Source: Pseudoalteromonas rubra
Lineage (GTDB): Bacteria > Pseudomonadota > Gammaproteobacteria > Enterobacterales > Alteromonadaceae
Direction: 5' to 3'
Length of the DNA stretch: 64,000 bases
NCBI RefSeq assembly: GCF_005887115.1
Contig: NZ_PNCJ01000014.1
Location: 186,001-250,000 of the forward strand
A program made the position numbers and the translations under genes. The notes under the pieces are model-generated. The model saw nothing but the letters and a program-made list of their open reading frames with translations, was not told where the DNA came from and did no database searches. Positions 7,972 to 15,584 of this stretch are shown in pieces (the first letter of the stretch is position 1; each line of letters begins with the position of its first letter).

Positions 7972-9845
7972 AGTTCGATTTCGTCCTCTTTGGAGTACAA
8001 AGTCCAGGACTTGTTAAACACGCTGGGTGTTTGATACAACCACAGGTCGTAACGGTGTGTTTTCTTACCACAAGGATATGGAATCCCCCATTTCTTACAC
8101 CACTTGACCCCAATGGTTTCTGCATACAAGCCAAATTTTCCAGAGATTACGTCCAGATCGTTTTTCAGTTCAAGTGCATAATAGATATGAGGTTTATTGT
8201 TACCAGTAGACACCAGTGCAAAACCTGCATTGGACTCCATTGCAAAGGTATTATCAATCAAGGTCAAAATAGCTTGAATACCGGCTGAGACCAGACCCAG
8301 ATTAACACCGCCGCGCCCAAATGCACCAAAGTCTACATGGAAGAGGTCGCCTTCTGCATAGAGCTCTGCGTTGTAACCCACTGTGAGTTCAAAACCCAGG
8401 TTGCCAGTGACACCAGCTTCAACACTCATAGGGACCGGACCTATGGTAAAGCGAGCCTGGGCCAGTACTTTTTCCTCTTCCCAGGATTTCTCCCAGGATT
8501 TTTCATATTTCGTGGTGTACTTCTCATCCTCAAACGCAACGTTATTAAAGATGATCATTTCCGATGCATAGCCGGTGTTTTGCCCACTGATATAGGCACT
8601 GCCGTCATAAGAAATACTGAACAAGGTATTCTGCGCGTTAAAGAAGTAGGCTTCAACCACACCTTCGCCGGCAATACGTCCGCCAGGATCGCCCGTTGGT
8701 ACAATAAACAATTGACCACTTAAATCCACGCCGACGCTGAATTTAGACTTATCGCCGTAAGATTTATCAAACTCTTTTTCTAATTTGATATTCGCAAGGC
8801 CAACTGAGTACTGGGCATCACGTTTAGCCAGGCTTTGTTCAGTATCTGTGCTTTCGCCGGCAAAGAAATAAAGAGGGAGCTGAGTTTCGATCACGTTGTT
8901 ATCTGTGATGGTTTCAGCACTCTGGGCCAGATCGGTTAAGGTGAAACGCACCTGTAATGACTGCTCCTGCGTTGCGTCGTACCCCTGATAAATCTGGGTG
9001 AGCAGGGCATCATCCAGCGCTATGTCAAAGCCTATGTGCTCATCATGCAAACCAGCCGTGAAGCTGTGAGTGATCTGTGCCTCGTAGGCTTTGGTTTCTG
9101 CATTCCAGAAATGAGTCGTTTGCCAATTACCATTCACCAGGATTTCTGCAGTAATAGCGGTATTGCCCAGGTTGGCACCTTCGTAGTCTGCGGTCAGATA
9201 GCCGACCAGATCGGAATGATGTTCACTGGTACCGTCATTGGTGTTGGGCACATCCAGGATCAGCGCTTCCTGACCAAATGTTGCGCTTACGAGCTTGTAG
9301 TCGTGACTTTCCAGGACACGCACATGCACATCGGCAAACGGGAAGTCACCATCTGCAAAGGGTTCATGATCTACCGATGGGTGGTTGTCTTCTTCGACAT
9401 CTTCAACATGGTCATCATGAGGATCTATTTGTGCTATCAGATGATAGTGACCACCCAATAGTGTGTCTGGAATGGTAATGTCAGTTTGGAAGTTGTGGCT
9501 GCCCTGTGAGACCTGCGTTAATTCCAATGCGCCAACTTTGTGCACTTCTTCAATTTCGGCTTCTTCACCGTCAGAGGTGTCCAGCTCAGCTGCGTGTACC
9601 AGATAAAAGTGTACGTCGACGTCAATATCCTTAAAGCCGGTGATATCAACATCGTAGAAGACCGTGACCGTTGTATTCGGTTCCAGCGTTTCAAGCGGAC
9701 CTGTGGAGACTTTAGTAATGGCAATATTGCTCTTGGTTGGCTCGATTTGCACTATGACTGGCAGTTTGTCGTCACTGCCAAGCTCACATCCTGATAATGT
9801 GGTGAGCATCGCAGCGGCTAAAAAGGCACGTGTAAAATGGCGCAT
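7968..9845 (-). CDS. Large outer-envelope lipoprotein, CARDB-like N-terminus and beta-rich C-terminus
   Basis: A 625-aa lipoprotein: lipobox L-S-G-C with acylated Cys20, followed by acidic residues rather than Asp at +2, so outer-membrane sorting is expected. Residues ~35-340 look like two Ig/CARDB-type beta domains, with an acidic His-rich stretch (H-D-D-H-V-E-D-V-E-E-D) near 145. Residues ~365-600 are rich in Gly and alternating hydrophobics (V-E-A-G-V-T-G-N-L-G-F-E-L, then G-A-F-G-R-G-G-V-N-L-G), suggesting a large amphipathic beta-sheet. No catalytic motif is recognised. It is the first gene of a two-gene operon; its TGA overlaps the ATG of the lipid-transfer-like gene. I infer a shared envelope role, perhaps as the lipid-accommodating partner. 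Confidence 0.6.
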   Translation of the reverse strand: MRHFTRAFLAAAMLTTLSGCELGSDDKLPVIVQIEPTKSNIAITKVSTGPLETLEPNTTVTVFYDVDITGFKDIDVDVHFYLVHAAELDTSDGEEAEIEEVHKVGALELTQVSQGSHNFQTDITIPDTLLGGHYHLIAQIDPHDDHVEDVEEDNHPSVDHEPFADGDFPFADVHVRVLESHDYKLVSATFGQEALILDVPNTNDGTSEHHSDLVGYLTADYEGANLGNTAITAEILVNGNWQTTHFWNAETKAYEAQITHSFTAGLHDEHIGFDIALDDALLTQIYQGYDATQEQSLQVRFTLTDLAQSAETITDNNVIETQLPLYFFAGESTDTEQSLAKRDAQYSVGLANIKLEKEFDKSYGDKSKFSVGVDLSGQLFIVPTGDPGGRIAGEGVVEAYFFNAQNTLFSISYDGSAYISGQNTGYASEMIIFNNVAFEDEKYTTKYEKSWEKSWEEEKVLAQARFTIGPVPMSVEAGVTGNLGFELTVGYNAELYAEGDLFHVDFGAFGRGGVNLGLVSAGIQAILTLIDNTFAMESNAGFALVSTGNNKPHIYYALELKNDLDVISGKFGLYAETIGVKWCKKWGIPYPCGKKTHRYDLWLYQTPSVFNKSWTLYSKEDEIEL

Positions 9846-10053
9846 TGAATTTCCTAGTATGTTCTTACCCAGTGTTTAGTATATCGCAAAAATATGGAGG
9901 AATAATGAGTTTGGATTGGAATAAGCTATATGCGTCATCTTGAAGTACTAATCGGGGGCGCTTGGAGGTACGAAAGCCAGTCTGATTGAATGATTTGTGC
10001 TGATATTTTCAATTATCGACTCGGGCTTGTTTGCTCTTTCAGATATCAGGTCA

Positions 10054-10094
10054 ACGCCCAGGCACCTGCGTGAACCGCTCGGGCGCCTGGGCGT
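10054..10094. terminator. GC-rich stem-loop downstream of creD
   Basis: A 13-bp inverted repeat (ACGCCCAGGCACC / GGCGCCTGGGCGT, one wobble pair) with a 15-nt loop, starting 13 nt after the creD stop on the minus strand. No uridine tract follows, so it may be a Rho-associated end or a 3'-protecting hairpin and not a classical intrinsic terminator. Confidence 0.5.
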
Positions 10095-10106
10095 CAATGT
10101 CCGCTA

Positions 10107-11435
10107 TTAACTTGATGCTTCTGAGTTTTGTCTGACAGGCACCTTAGCGGCACCGTACCAGTTAACATGCCGGGTTGCGAGCATGACTACTGCGAGTACT
10201 ACAAAGCATACGAGGCTGCCCATGAGCAACGCATAGTGTTCGGCACTCAGCATAGCGTAGAGCATAGAATATAAGACGCTGAGTCCGGCAAAATAGCTGA
10301 TACTCAGTCGTGCACTTTGCAGGATCCCCCAAACGTAGCTCACAAGCAATGTAATTGCCGCCAGTGCGGATAGGGTATAGGCCCAGGCAAATCCAAGGTG
10401 TTCGCTCAGAGAAATCAGCAACAAGTAAAAAACCGCCAAAGATAAGCCGACAAAGCCATATTGTACCGGGTGGATGGCTTTGGATTTGCTCAGTTCCAGT
10501 AAAAAGAAGCTCGACATCACCAGAATAATCACCAGCAGGGCATAGTTGGTGGCGCGATGACTCTTAAGGTAATGATCGACCGGGTCCACCAGGCGTACGC
10601 CCATATTACGTGCTTCTAATGCTTCACATTGGTTGCCAAAGAGACAACGTGAGAAAAGCTCTTTCATATTGGTCGCAAAGTAGCTGGTTTCCCAGCTGGC
10701 ACTAAAGTGAGTGTCACTGATATCAGAGCGAACGGGCAGGTAATCCCCCTGAAAACTGGGGTGTGGCCAGTTGGCTTCGAGCGAAACCTGAGTGTGCACA
10801 CCTAAGGGCGCGACAGCCAAAGTGCTCATGCCTTGCAAGTGCAGTTGGATATCAAATGTTACAGCTGTCTGCTCCAGTTCTGCCAGAGTCAGTGGAATAT
10901 GCACCCCCTCGTCAATTGAGTTAAGTGTGGTACCCGGAATAAGTGTGTGTGTCTGGCCGTTTATTGAGACCTGTGTGTTTTGGCCAATCCCCCGGATATC
11001 ACTGATCCCCATTACCATGCTCAGGCGGGTCAGCGGCAGCTGAGTTAAATCATGCAATTGTTGCTTATCAAAATGGCCTGTCAGCTTCAAGTCTGCGCGA
11101 TATAGCTGTGCTTTGTAGATGCTGCGGTATTTTTCAAAGGTGTCGAGTGTGCCCGATACCGTCAACTGTTCAGGAAGTATGACATGGCGATGCTTTTGCG
11201 GTGTTTGCACGCCGTCGATCATCTTGGTTACTTCGTATTCGGCGTAAAGAAATGGTGCTATTAAAGATTGGGCGCCACTGGTGCTGCGGGCTATTTCCTG
11301 TTGCACCTTGTGCTGAGTGGATGATCGCTCGTCGATTAGGTCGCTGATCATGGCGATGGGGATCATCAGCAATACGATGATTGCGGCGATGATGGCTAAT
11401 TTAATCCCGGTTTTTTCTGTAATTTGTTGTGTCAT
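10107..11435 (-). CDS. creD: CreD, inner membrane protein of the CreBC regulon
   Basis: A 442-aa polytopic protein of the CreD family. It has one N-terminal membrane segment (~14-32), a large periplasmic region, then five or six C-terminal segments from ~300. Family signatures include R-S-S-T-Q-H-K-V-Q-Q-E-I-A after TM1, and the P-V-Q-Y-G-F-V-G-L-S-L and L-L-x-L-S-E-H-L-G-F segments. CreD is the strongest target of the CreBC two-component system in enterobacteria and relates to envelope integrity and beta-lactam response. It is encoded downstream of creB and creC on the same strand, the usual order. AAGTGTCTC lies upstream of the ATG. An intercistronic inverted repeat separates it from creC. 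Confidence 0.93.
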   Translation of the reverse strand: MTQQITEKTGIKLAIIAAIIVLLMIPIAMISDLIDERSSTQHKVQQEIARSTSGAQSLIAPFLYAEYEVTKMIDGVQTPQKHRHVILPEQLTVSGTLDTFEKYRSIYKAQLYRADLKLTGHFDKQQLHDLTQLPLTRLSMVMGISDIRGIGQNTQVSINGQTHTLIPGTTLNSIDEGVHIPLTLAELEQTAVTFDIQLHLQGMSTLAVAPLGVHTQVSLEANWPHPSFQGDYLPVRSDISDTHFSASWETSYFATNMKELFSRCLFGNQCEALEARNMGVRLVDPVDHYLKSHRATNYALLVIILVMSSFFLLELSKSKAIHPVQYGFVGLSLAVFYLLLISLSEHLGFAWAYTLSALAAITLLVSYVWGILQSARLSISYFAGLSVLYSMLYAMLSAEHYALLMGSLVCFVVLAVVMLATRHVNWYGAAKVPVRQNSEASS

Positions 11436-11441
11436 AAGTGT

Positions 11442-11477
11442 CTCGGTTAAACTTGATGTAGAGACAGGCTAACCGAG
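11442..11477. promoter_or_regulatory. Inverted repeat between creC and creD
   Basis: An 8-bp perfect inverted repeat, CTCGGTTA at 11442-11449 and TAACCGAG at 11470-11477, with a 20-nt spacer, in the 77-bp gap between creC and creD. The proximal arm touches the creD ribosome binding region. It could form a hairpin that tunes creD translation or serve as an operator. No TTCAC-type CreB direct repeat was found here. Confidence 0.4.
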
Positions 11478-11512
11478 CTGATTGGTGTTTAAATGGCGCT
11501 TATGTGGGGATC

Positions 11513-12961
11513 TTATGGTGTTTTTATGATGAGGGTGGCCATGACTCCCTGCTCATGATTGCCGATAGCCAGCTTCCCCTGATGTAGCCTGGCAACTCTT
11601 TCGACAAAGTTGAGGCCCAGCCCGGTACTTTTTGTTCCATTCGCGCGTGCCAGGGAATAAAACCGTTCACATAACCTGGGCAGGGCATAATCCGGAATTG
11701 CCGGGCCCGTGTTATAAATGCGGAATGTGCAGGTGTCGCTGCTGTGTGTGACGGACAGGCGGATCTCGCCCTGTGGTGTAACGAAGTCCAGTGCGTTTTC
11801 GAGCAGGTTGAGCAAGGCTTGCTGCAGCAGAAATGGATCGCCATTGACGCTTGTTATTTGACTGCATGAGATGCTGAAGGTGGCTGACTTTTGCATTAGT
11901 CGATTTGTAAGTATTTGCTCACATTTGTTGAGCAGGGGCGCAATCGGCACCGTTTGTCGAGTGTTCAGAGCGGGTAATTGCTCCAGCCGGGCCAGATCGA
12001 GCAATCTATCAATCAGTTGCTGCATACGGTGCGTTTCTCGCTCTACATTACCTGCAAACTGCTGGCGCTTGTCCTCGCTCAGGGGCATCTGTAATAGTTC
12101 ACTGGCGCCTTTGATACCAGAAAGCGGACTTTTCAGTTCGTGGGTGAGTGTTTCTATATACTGCTCGATATACACTTTGCCGTCGAGCTGGTTTCGCATC
12201 TGTTCTAAGGCGTCACTCAGTTGACGATATTCGTAGAAGATCCGAAATTGAGGTTTATCTGCCTGTTCACCCAGGCCCATTTTTCTGGCGTATTCAGCCA
12301 GCTTTGTGACTGCGGAATTGACGCGCCAGGCAATCAGGGCACCTATCAGCAGGGCCAGTAAACTCAGCAAACCGAGCCATTTTAAGATCCGCTGCTGGCT
12401 GTGCTCAATAAATGGTTGAACAGAACGGTTTGCTTTGGCAACGGTGAGACTGCCGATGACTTTACCTTGATATATGACTGGTGCGGCGACATGCATGACG
12501 GTTGATAAAGGATCTTTTGGGTCAGTGGCACTTGAGCGTGCACCGTACTCACCGCGCAATGTCAGGTACACGTCGTTCCACTGAGAAAAGTCACTGCCGA
12601 CGTCTTTTTGCCAGGAGTCGGCAACCACAATACCGCGCTGATCAGTAAGATAAATACGGTGCGACATATTGGTTTTCTCAATCCCCCAAATAGCGGCATC
12701 GACTTTTCGCTGTCCATATACTTTCATCAGTTCAACCAGGCGGCTGTTACTGGCCTTATCCTGAGCCAGATCTTCTGCAACAACAACCGCGAGTAAATTA
12801 GCCATATCGACCAGGGTTTCTTCGGTTGCCTGACGTATGGTGGGCTTAATCTCTCTGAGCATGGTATTGCTGATTACATAAGTTGTTAGTAGCACCAATA
12901 TCAGATAGAGCATAAAAAACCTCAGCCCCAGCGGGATCCGCGGCCAGCGTAATGACTTCAC
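11513..12961 (-). CDS. creC: CreC, sensor histidine kinase
   Basis: Membrane sensor kinase of the Cre system. From the chosen start: TM1 near residues 10-30, a periplasmic sensor region containing W-N-D-V-Y-L-T-L-R-G-E-Y-G-A-R-S and V-M-H-V-A-A-P-V (both conserved with E. coli CreC), TM2, then HisKA with phosphoacceptor His in T-H-E-L-K-S-P-L-S-G-I-K-G and the ATPase domain (N box L-L-E-N-A-L-D-F, G box T-G-L-G-L-N-F-V). The start is taken as GTG 12961-12959, overlapping the creB TGA (GTGA) with GAGGA 7 nt upstream; a start at 13009 would add 16 residues without homology. Translational coupling to creB is likely. Confidence 0.93.
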   Translation of the reverse strand: MKSLRWPRIPLGLRFFMLYLILVLLTTYVISNTMLREIKPTIRQATEETLVDMANLLAVVVAEDLAQDKASNSRLVELMKVYGQRKVDAAIWGIEKTNMSHRIYLTDQRGIVVADSWQKDVGSDFSQWNDVYLTLRGEYGARSSATDPKDPLSTVMHVAAPVIYQGKVIGSLTVAKANRSVQPFIEHSQQRILKWLGLLSLLALLIGALIAWRVNSAVTKLAEYARKMGLGEQADKPQFRIFYEYRQLSDALEQMRNQLDGKVYIEQYIETLTHELKSPLSGIKGASELLQMPLSEDKRQQFAGNVERETHRMQQLIDRLLDLARLEQLPALNTRQTVPIAPLLNKCEQILTNRLMQKSATFSISCSQITSVNGDPFLLQQALLNLLENALDFVTPQGEIRLSVTHSSDTCTFRIYNTGPAIPDYALPRLCERFYSLARANGTKSTGLGLNFVERVARLHQGKLAIGNHEQGVMATLIIKTP

Positions 12962-13629
12962 CTGCAATCCTCGAAGTAATAACCAAATCCGCGTTTCGTT
13001 TTTAACCATTCTGAGCAGTCAAATTGTTTCATTTTTATTCGTATTGCTTTGATGTGGCTATCAATATTTCGCTCATAACCACAGTCAGCCGGGGCTTGAG
13101 TCGCATCCAATAACTGTGCTCGGCTTAGCACATTCGGTGAATGCGTTATCAGGGCATGAACTACTTTAAACTCCAGTGCAGTCAGACCAAGCGCCATTCC
13201 CTGGTAGTAATAATCAAAGTTTTTTGCCTCCCATCTTTTTATTGACTGAACGTTTGGAGTCGTAGCTGTATGCTGAGGCTTTCTTAATCTGAGTTTCACC
13301 CGCGCGAGCATTTCTCGTGGACTAAAAGGTTTAGTGACATAATCGTCAGCACCAATTTCAAGACCTACAACGCGATCGATTTCATCACCCCGTGCGGTTA
13401 AAAATATAATAGGCACCGTAGAAAACTGGCGTAACTGCTTGCATAGATCGAAGCCATTGCCATCGGGCAGGCCAACGTCCAGTATCACTAAATCAGCAGA
13501 TTGTTGTTGTAAGTATTCAAGTCCGTCGCCAGCGGTGGTAAACCAATGTACATTAAATCCATCCATTTCCAGAATATGAACCAGCGTATCGGCAATCGCA
13601 GGTTCGTCTTCAATTATCACTATACTCAT
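12958..13629 (-). CDS. creB: CreB, OmpR-type response regulator
   Basis: A 223-aa two-domain regulator. The receiver domain (1-118) has the acidic pocket E7-D8, phosphoacceptor Asp51 in V-I-L-D-V-G-L-P-D-G-N-G-F-D and Lys in V-T-K-P-F-S-P-R-E. The C-terminal winged helix runs from ~130, with L-T-A-L-E-F-K-V-V-H and the recognition segment E-R-N-I-D-S-H-I-K-A-I-R. It partners the adjacent CreC. In other gammaproteobacteria CreB activates creD and, in some genera, beta-lactamase genes; targets here are unknown. It is the first gene of creBCD. Confidence 0.94.
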   Translation of the reverse strand: MSIVIIEDEPAIADTLVHILEMDGFNVHWFTTAGDGLEYLQQQSADLVILDVGLPDGNGFDLCKQLRQFSTVPIIFLTARGDEIDRVVGLEIGADDYVTKPFSPREMLARVKLRLRKPQHTATTPNVQSIKRWEAKNFDYYYQGMALGLTALEFKVVHALITHSPNVLSRAQLLDATQAPADCGYERNIDSHIKAIRIKMKQFDCSEWLKTKRGFGYYFEDCR

Positions 13630-13711
13630 ATGTTATCGTTGTCTGTTTGTGCAAAGAGTCGCCTAACATATTACCCGTAAAGCAAAAAACGGTAAAACAC
13701 TGAAAAAATCA

Positions 13712-13738
13712 TTGCGCGTTCAGTTAAGTCTCTATACT
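13712..13738 (+). promoter_or_regulatory. Candidate sigma-70 promoter of the porin gene
   Basis: TTGCGC at 13712-13717 and TATACT at 13733-13738, spaced 15 bp, about 60 nt before the porin start and divergent from creB. The -10 match is good; the -35 match and spacing are sub-optimal. Confidence 0.4.
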
Positions 13739-13799
13739 ATGCGCGGCGCTCACGAAGTAGTGGGCAATACCGCTTTGCTATATGGAAATAAGGGGTCTT

Positions 13800-14594
13800 A
13801 TGAAAAAGCTACTCACACTTGCGGCACTTGCCGTTATGACTGCCACACCTGCTCACGCAACTGAGACCAAGCAATGGTTTAACAGTGCAACGGCTCACGA
13901 TCAGGACCGTACCTATGACAACGATGCGCTATTGCTAAGCAGTCGTTATTTTTTTGCACCGCAGCAGAGCTCTGGTGTGTGGGATGACTTTGGCTATCTT
14001 GATACAGACAGCAATGTAAGCCTGAAATACTACAAAGATGAGTATAGGAACGAATCTTCTTTTGCTGGTGAGGGGTACTTTAGCAAAGAAGTATTCGTGG
14101 TAGGTCGAGTCGCAGACCTGGATGAAATAGACGATCATTATACTTACGGCATCGGATATCTGTACAACGACAAACTAAAGCTGAGTGTTCGTCGCAATGA
14201 ATTTGACCAGATTGCCGATAGTACCTGGCTAAAAGCCGAGTATAATCATCAGATCAATGACACTGATTATCTGGGTGTGACAATCGATACAGATGATGAA
14301 GTGGACAACTACACTGTATCTGGCCGCTACTTTATGCATCTGGATGCAGAGCGTTATATCAGCGTAGATGTATCTCACCATGAGGTCGATTTGGGCGACA
14401 AAGATGTCTCCTACAATACTGCCCTGGTAAATTACTACTTTAACCGCAATATTGCTGTGGGTGTAGGCTCATATGACTCTGATTTAGCGTTGGAAGGCAA
14501 GTACTTTCTCAACGACAGCTACTACCTGAAAGCTGAATATATTGACCGTGATGCCGGTGATGAAACTAACTTACAGTTTGTGGCGCAGTTTTAA
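13800..14594 (+). CDS. Putative general porin (outer-membrane beta-barrel)
   Basis: The start is ATG 13800 with AAGGGG 6 nt upstream; an in-frame ATG at 13782 would add six residues before the signal peptide. The product is 264 aa: a signal peptide M-K-K-L-L-T-L-A-A-L-A-V ending A-H-A, then ~240 residues of alternating polar/hydrophobic strands rich in Tyr, Asp and Gly, with a terminal Phe (F-V-A-Q-F), the usual outer-membrane barrel sorting signal. No plug or enzyme motif is seen. The pattern fits the putative general bacterial porin family. Acidic residues dominate the predicted loops, which may favour cation passage, but this is inference. Divergent from creB, though no shared regulation is shown. 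Confidence 0.7.
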   Translation: MKKLLTLAALAVMTATPAHATETKQWFNSATAHDQDRTYDNDALLLSSRYFFAPQQSSGVWDDFGYLDTDSNVSLKYYKDEYRNESSFAGEGYFSKEVFVVGRVADLDEIDDHYTYGIGYLYNDKLKLSVRRNEFDQIADSTWLKAEYNHQINDTDYLGVTIDTDDEVDNYTVSGRYFMHLDAERYISVDVSHHEVDLGDKDVSYNTALVNYYFNRNIAVGVGSYDSDLALEGKYFLNDSYYLKAEYIDRDAGDETNLQFVAQF

Positions 14595-14609
14595 CTCCTT
14601 TTCATGAAG

Positions 14610-14639
14610 CTGGGGTTGCAGTGCTATCTGCAACCCCAG
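14610..14639. terminator. Perfect 12-bp stem-loop after the porin gene
   Basis: CTGGGGTTGCAG / CTGCAACCCCAG with loop TGCTAT, beginning 16 nt after the porin stop. It lacks a strong T-tract, and the second inverted-repeat element copy begins within 2 nt. Likely the porin transcript end. Confidence 0.6.
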
Positions 14640-14640
14640 G

Positions 14641-14713
14641 TGATACCAATTTACTTAATTAAGAGTTCTATTTGCTCCTTCAAATTGAACAGGTATTAAG
14701 TAAAATTGGGATT
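14641..14713. mobile_element. Internally deleted copy of the MITE-like element
   Basis: A 73-bp relative of the element at 6011-6224. The left end TGATACCAATTTACTTAATT and the right part GCTCCTTCAAATTGAACAGG closely match the full copy, but ~140 bp of the middle are missing. The junction falls at TCTATTT, where the full copy has TATTT on both sides of the missing segment, suggesting deletion by recombination or slippage between short direct repeats. The ends have decayed slightly. It abuts the porin hairpin and the XRE gene end. Confidence 0.65.
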
Positions 14714-14714
14714 G

Positions 14715-14927
14715 TTATTCCCCATCTGGTTTAAAAGCCAGTAGATCACCTGGCTGACAGTCTAAATAATGACAGATCTGTGCCAGTGTTTCGAAGCGCA
14801 CTCCTTTAACCTTTCCGCGTTTGAGCAAGGATAGGTTCGCTTCGGTGATCCCAATGGCCTTAGCCAGCTCCTTTGATGACACTTTGCGCATTGCCATCAC
14901 CACATCTAAGTTGACAACTATTTCCAT
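14715..14927 (-). CDS. Cro/CI-type small HTH regulator (YozG-like)
   Basis: A 70-aa protein that is almost entirely one XRE helix-turn-helix: S-S-K-E-L-A-K-A-I-G-I-T-E-A-N-L-S-L-L-K-R-G-K, then L-A-Q-I-C-H-Y-L-D-C-Q-P-G-D-L-L. This is the short YozG-type regulator that usually sits directly downstream of a DUF2975 membrane protein, as here (3-nt gap). It probably regulates the pair. The end of the gene touches the small inverted-repeat element. Confidence 0.88.
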   Translation of the reverse strand: MEIVVNLDVVMAMRKVSSKELAKAIGITEANLSLLKRGKVKGVRFETLAQICHYLDCQPGDLLAFKPDGE

Positions 14928-14930
14928 GAC

Positions 14931-15446
14931 TTAAACAAACTCCTTGTTTTCGTCTTCTATTTCTTTTGCCGCTTTGAGTAGGTAAGCCACCATGGCAAAC
15001 AGGCCGAGCGTCATAAGCTCACCAAACGGGATTTTCAGTACCACCTGATTTGAGTGATAAAGCGTGTGATACCAATAATCCAGCGAAAAAGTCAGACCAG
15101 ACGAATAGAGTACCAACGCAATTTTTGTCCAGATAAAGCCGAGGTAGCAGGTGTAGCAGCTGTTATGAAAGAAGTGTCCGACACTAAAGAGTTTTAGTAG
15201 CCGCATGATCCAGTACATATTCAGCAACATCCCTGCCAGCAATGGCACACTTAGAGCAAACAATACGCCGTTGCTGGCCTGTTCACTTTGCCAAAGTAAG
15301 TCGAATGATTCGCTTTCGACATAACGTACCTGACCATTGATGAGCAGCTGATAGGCAAGAAATGAAAATACCATGCCACTTATACCTAGCACAGCGGCAC
15401 GGAGGGTGCCGCACCAGCGCTGAATTTTGTCTGTCGATTTGACCAT
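14931..15446 (-). CDS. DUF2975 family membrane protein
   Basis: A 171-aa protein with four predicted membrane helices (~17-35, 60-80, 100-120, 143-160), containing the F-S-V-G-H-F-F loop typical of DUF2975 (often E-x-G-x-I-F/P-F). Biochemical function is unknown. DUF2975 proteins commonly pair with a YozG-like XRE regulator, matching the downstream gene. AAGGGAT lies before the ATG. Likely a two-gene operon in which the membrane protein may modulate the regulator, a suggestion from gene context only. Confidence 0.82.
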   Translation of the reverse strand: MVKSTDKIQRWCGTLRAAVLGISGMVFSFLAYQLLINGQVRYVESESFDLLWQSEQASNGVLFALSVPLLAGMLLNMYWIMRLLKLFSVGHFFHNSCYTCYLGFIWTKIALVLYSSGLTFSLDYWYHTLYHSNQVVLKIPFGELMTLGLFAMVAYLLKAAKEIEDENKEFV

Positions 15447-15584
15447 AAATATCCCTTCTTTCGATGTTGTTCTTGATAAGAATCATACCATACAGAAACT
15501 AATTTCTGAAAAAAGAAAATTAATTATCGTTTTACAATAATAAAAAATCGTGTAATGATGTTTTTAACAAGCAAAAGGAGTGAC

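Noticed and set aside
9905..9943. A 12-codon open frame after GGAGGAA between the lipoprotein operon and creD
   Set aside because: The spacing is short, nothing follows it in phase, and it may be a chance match.
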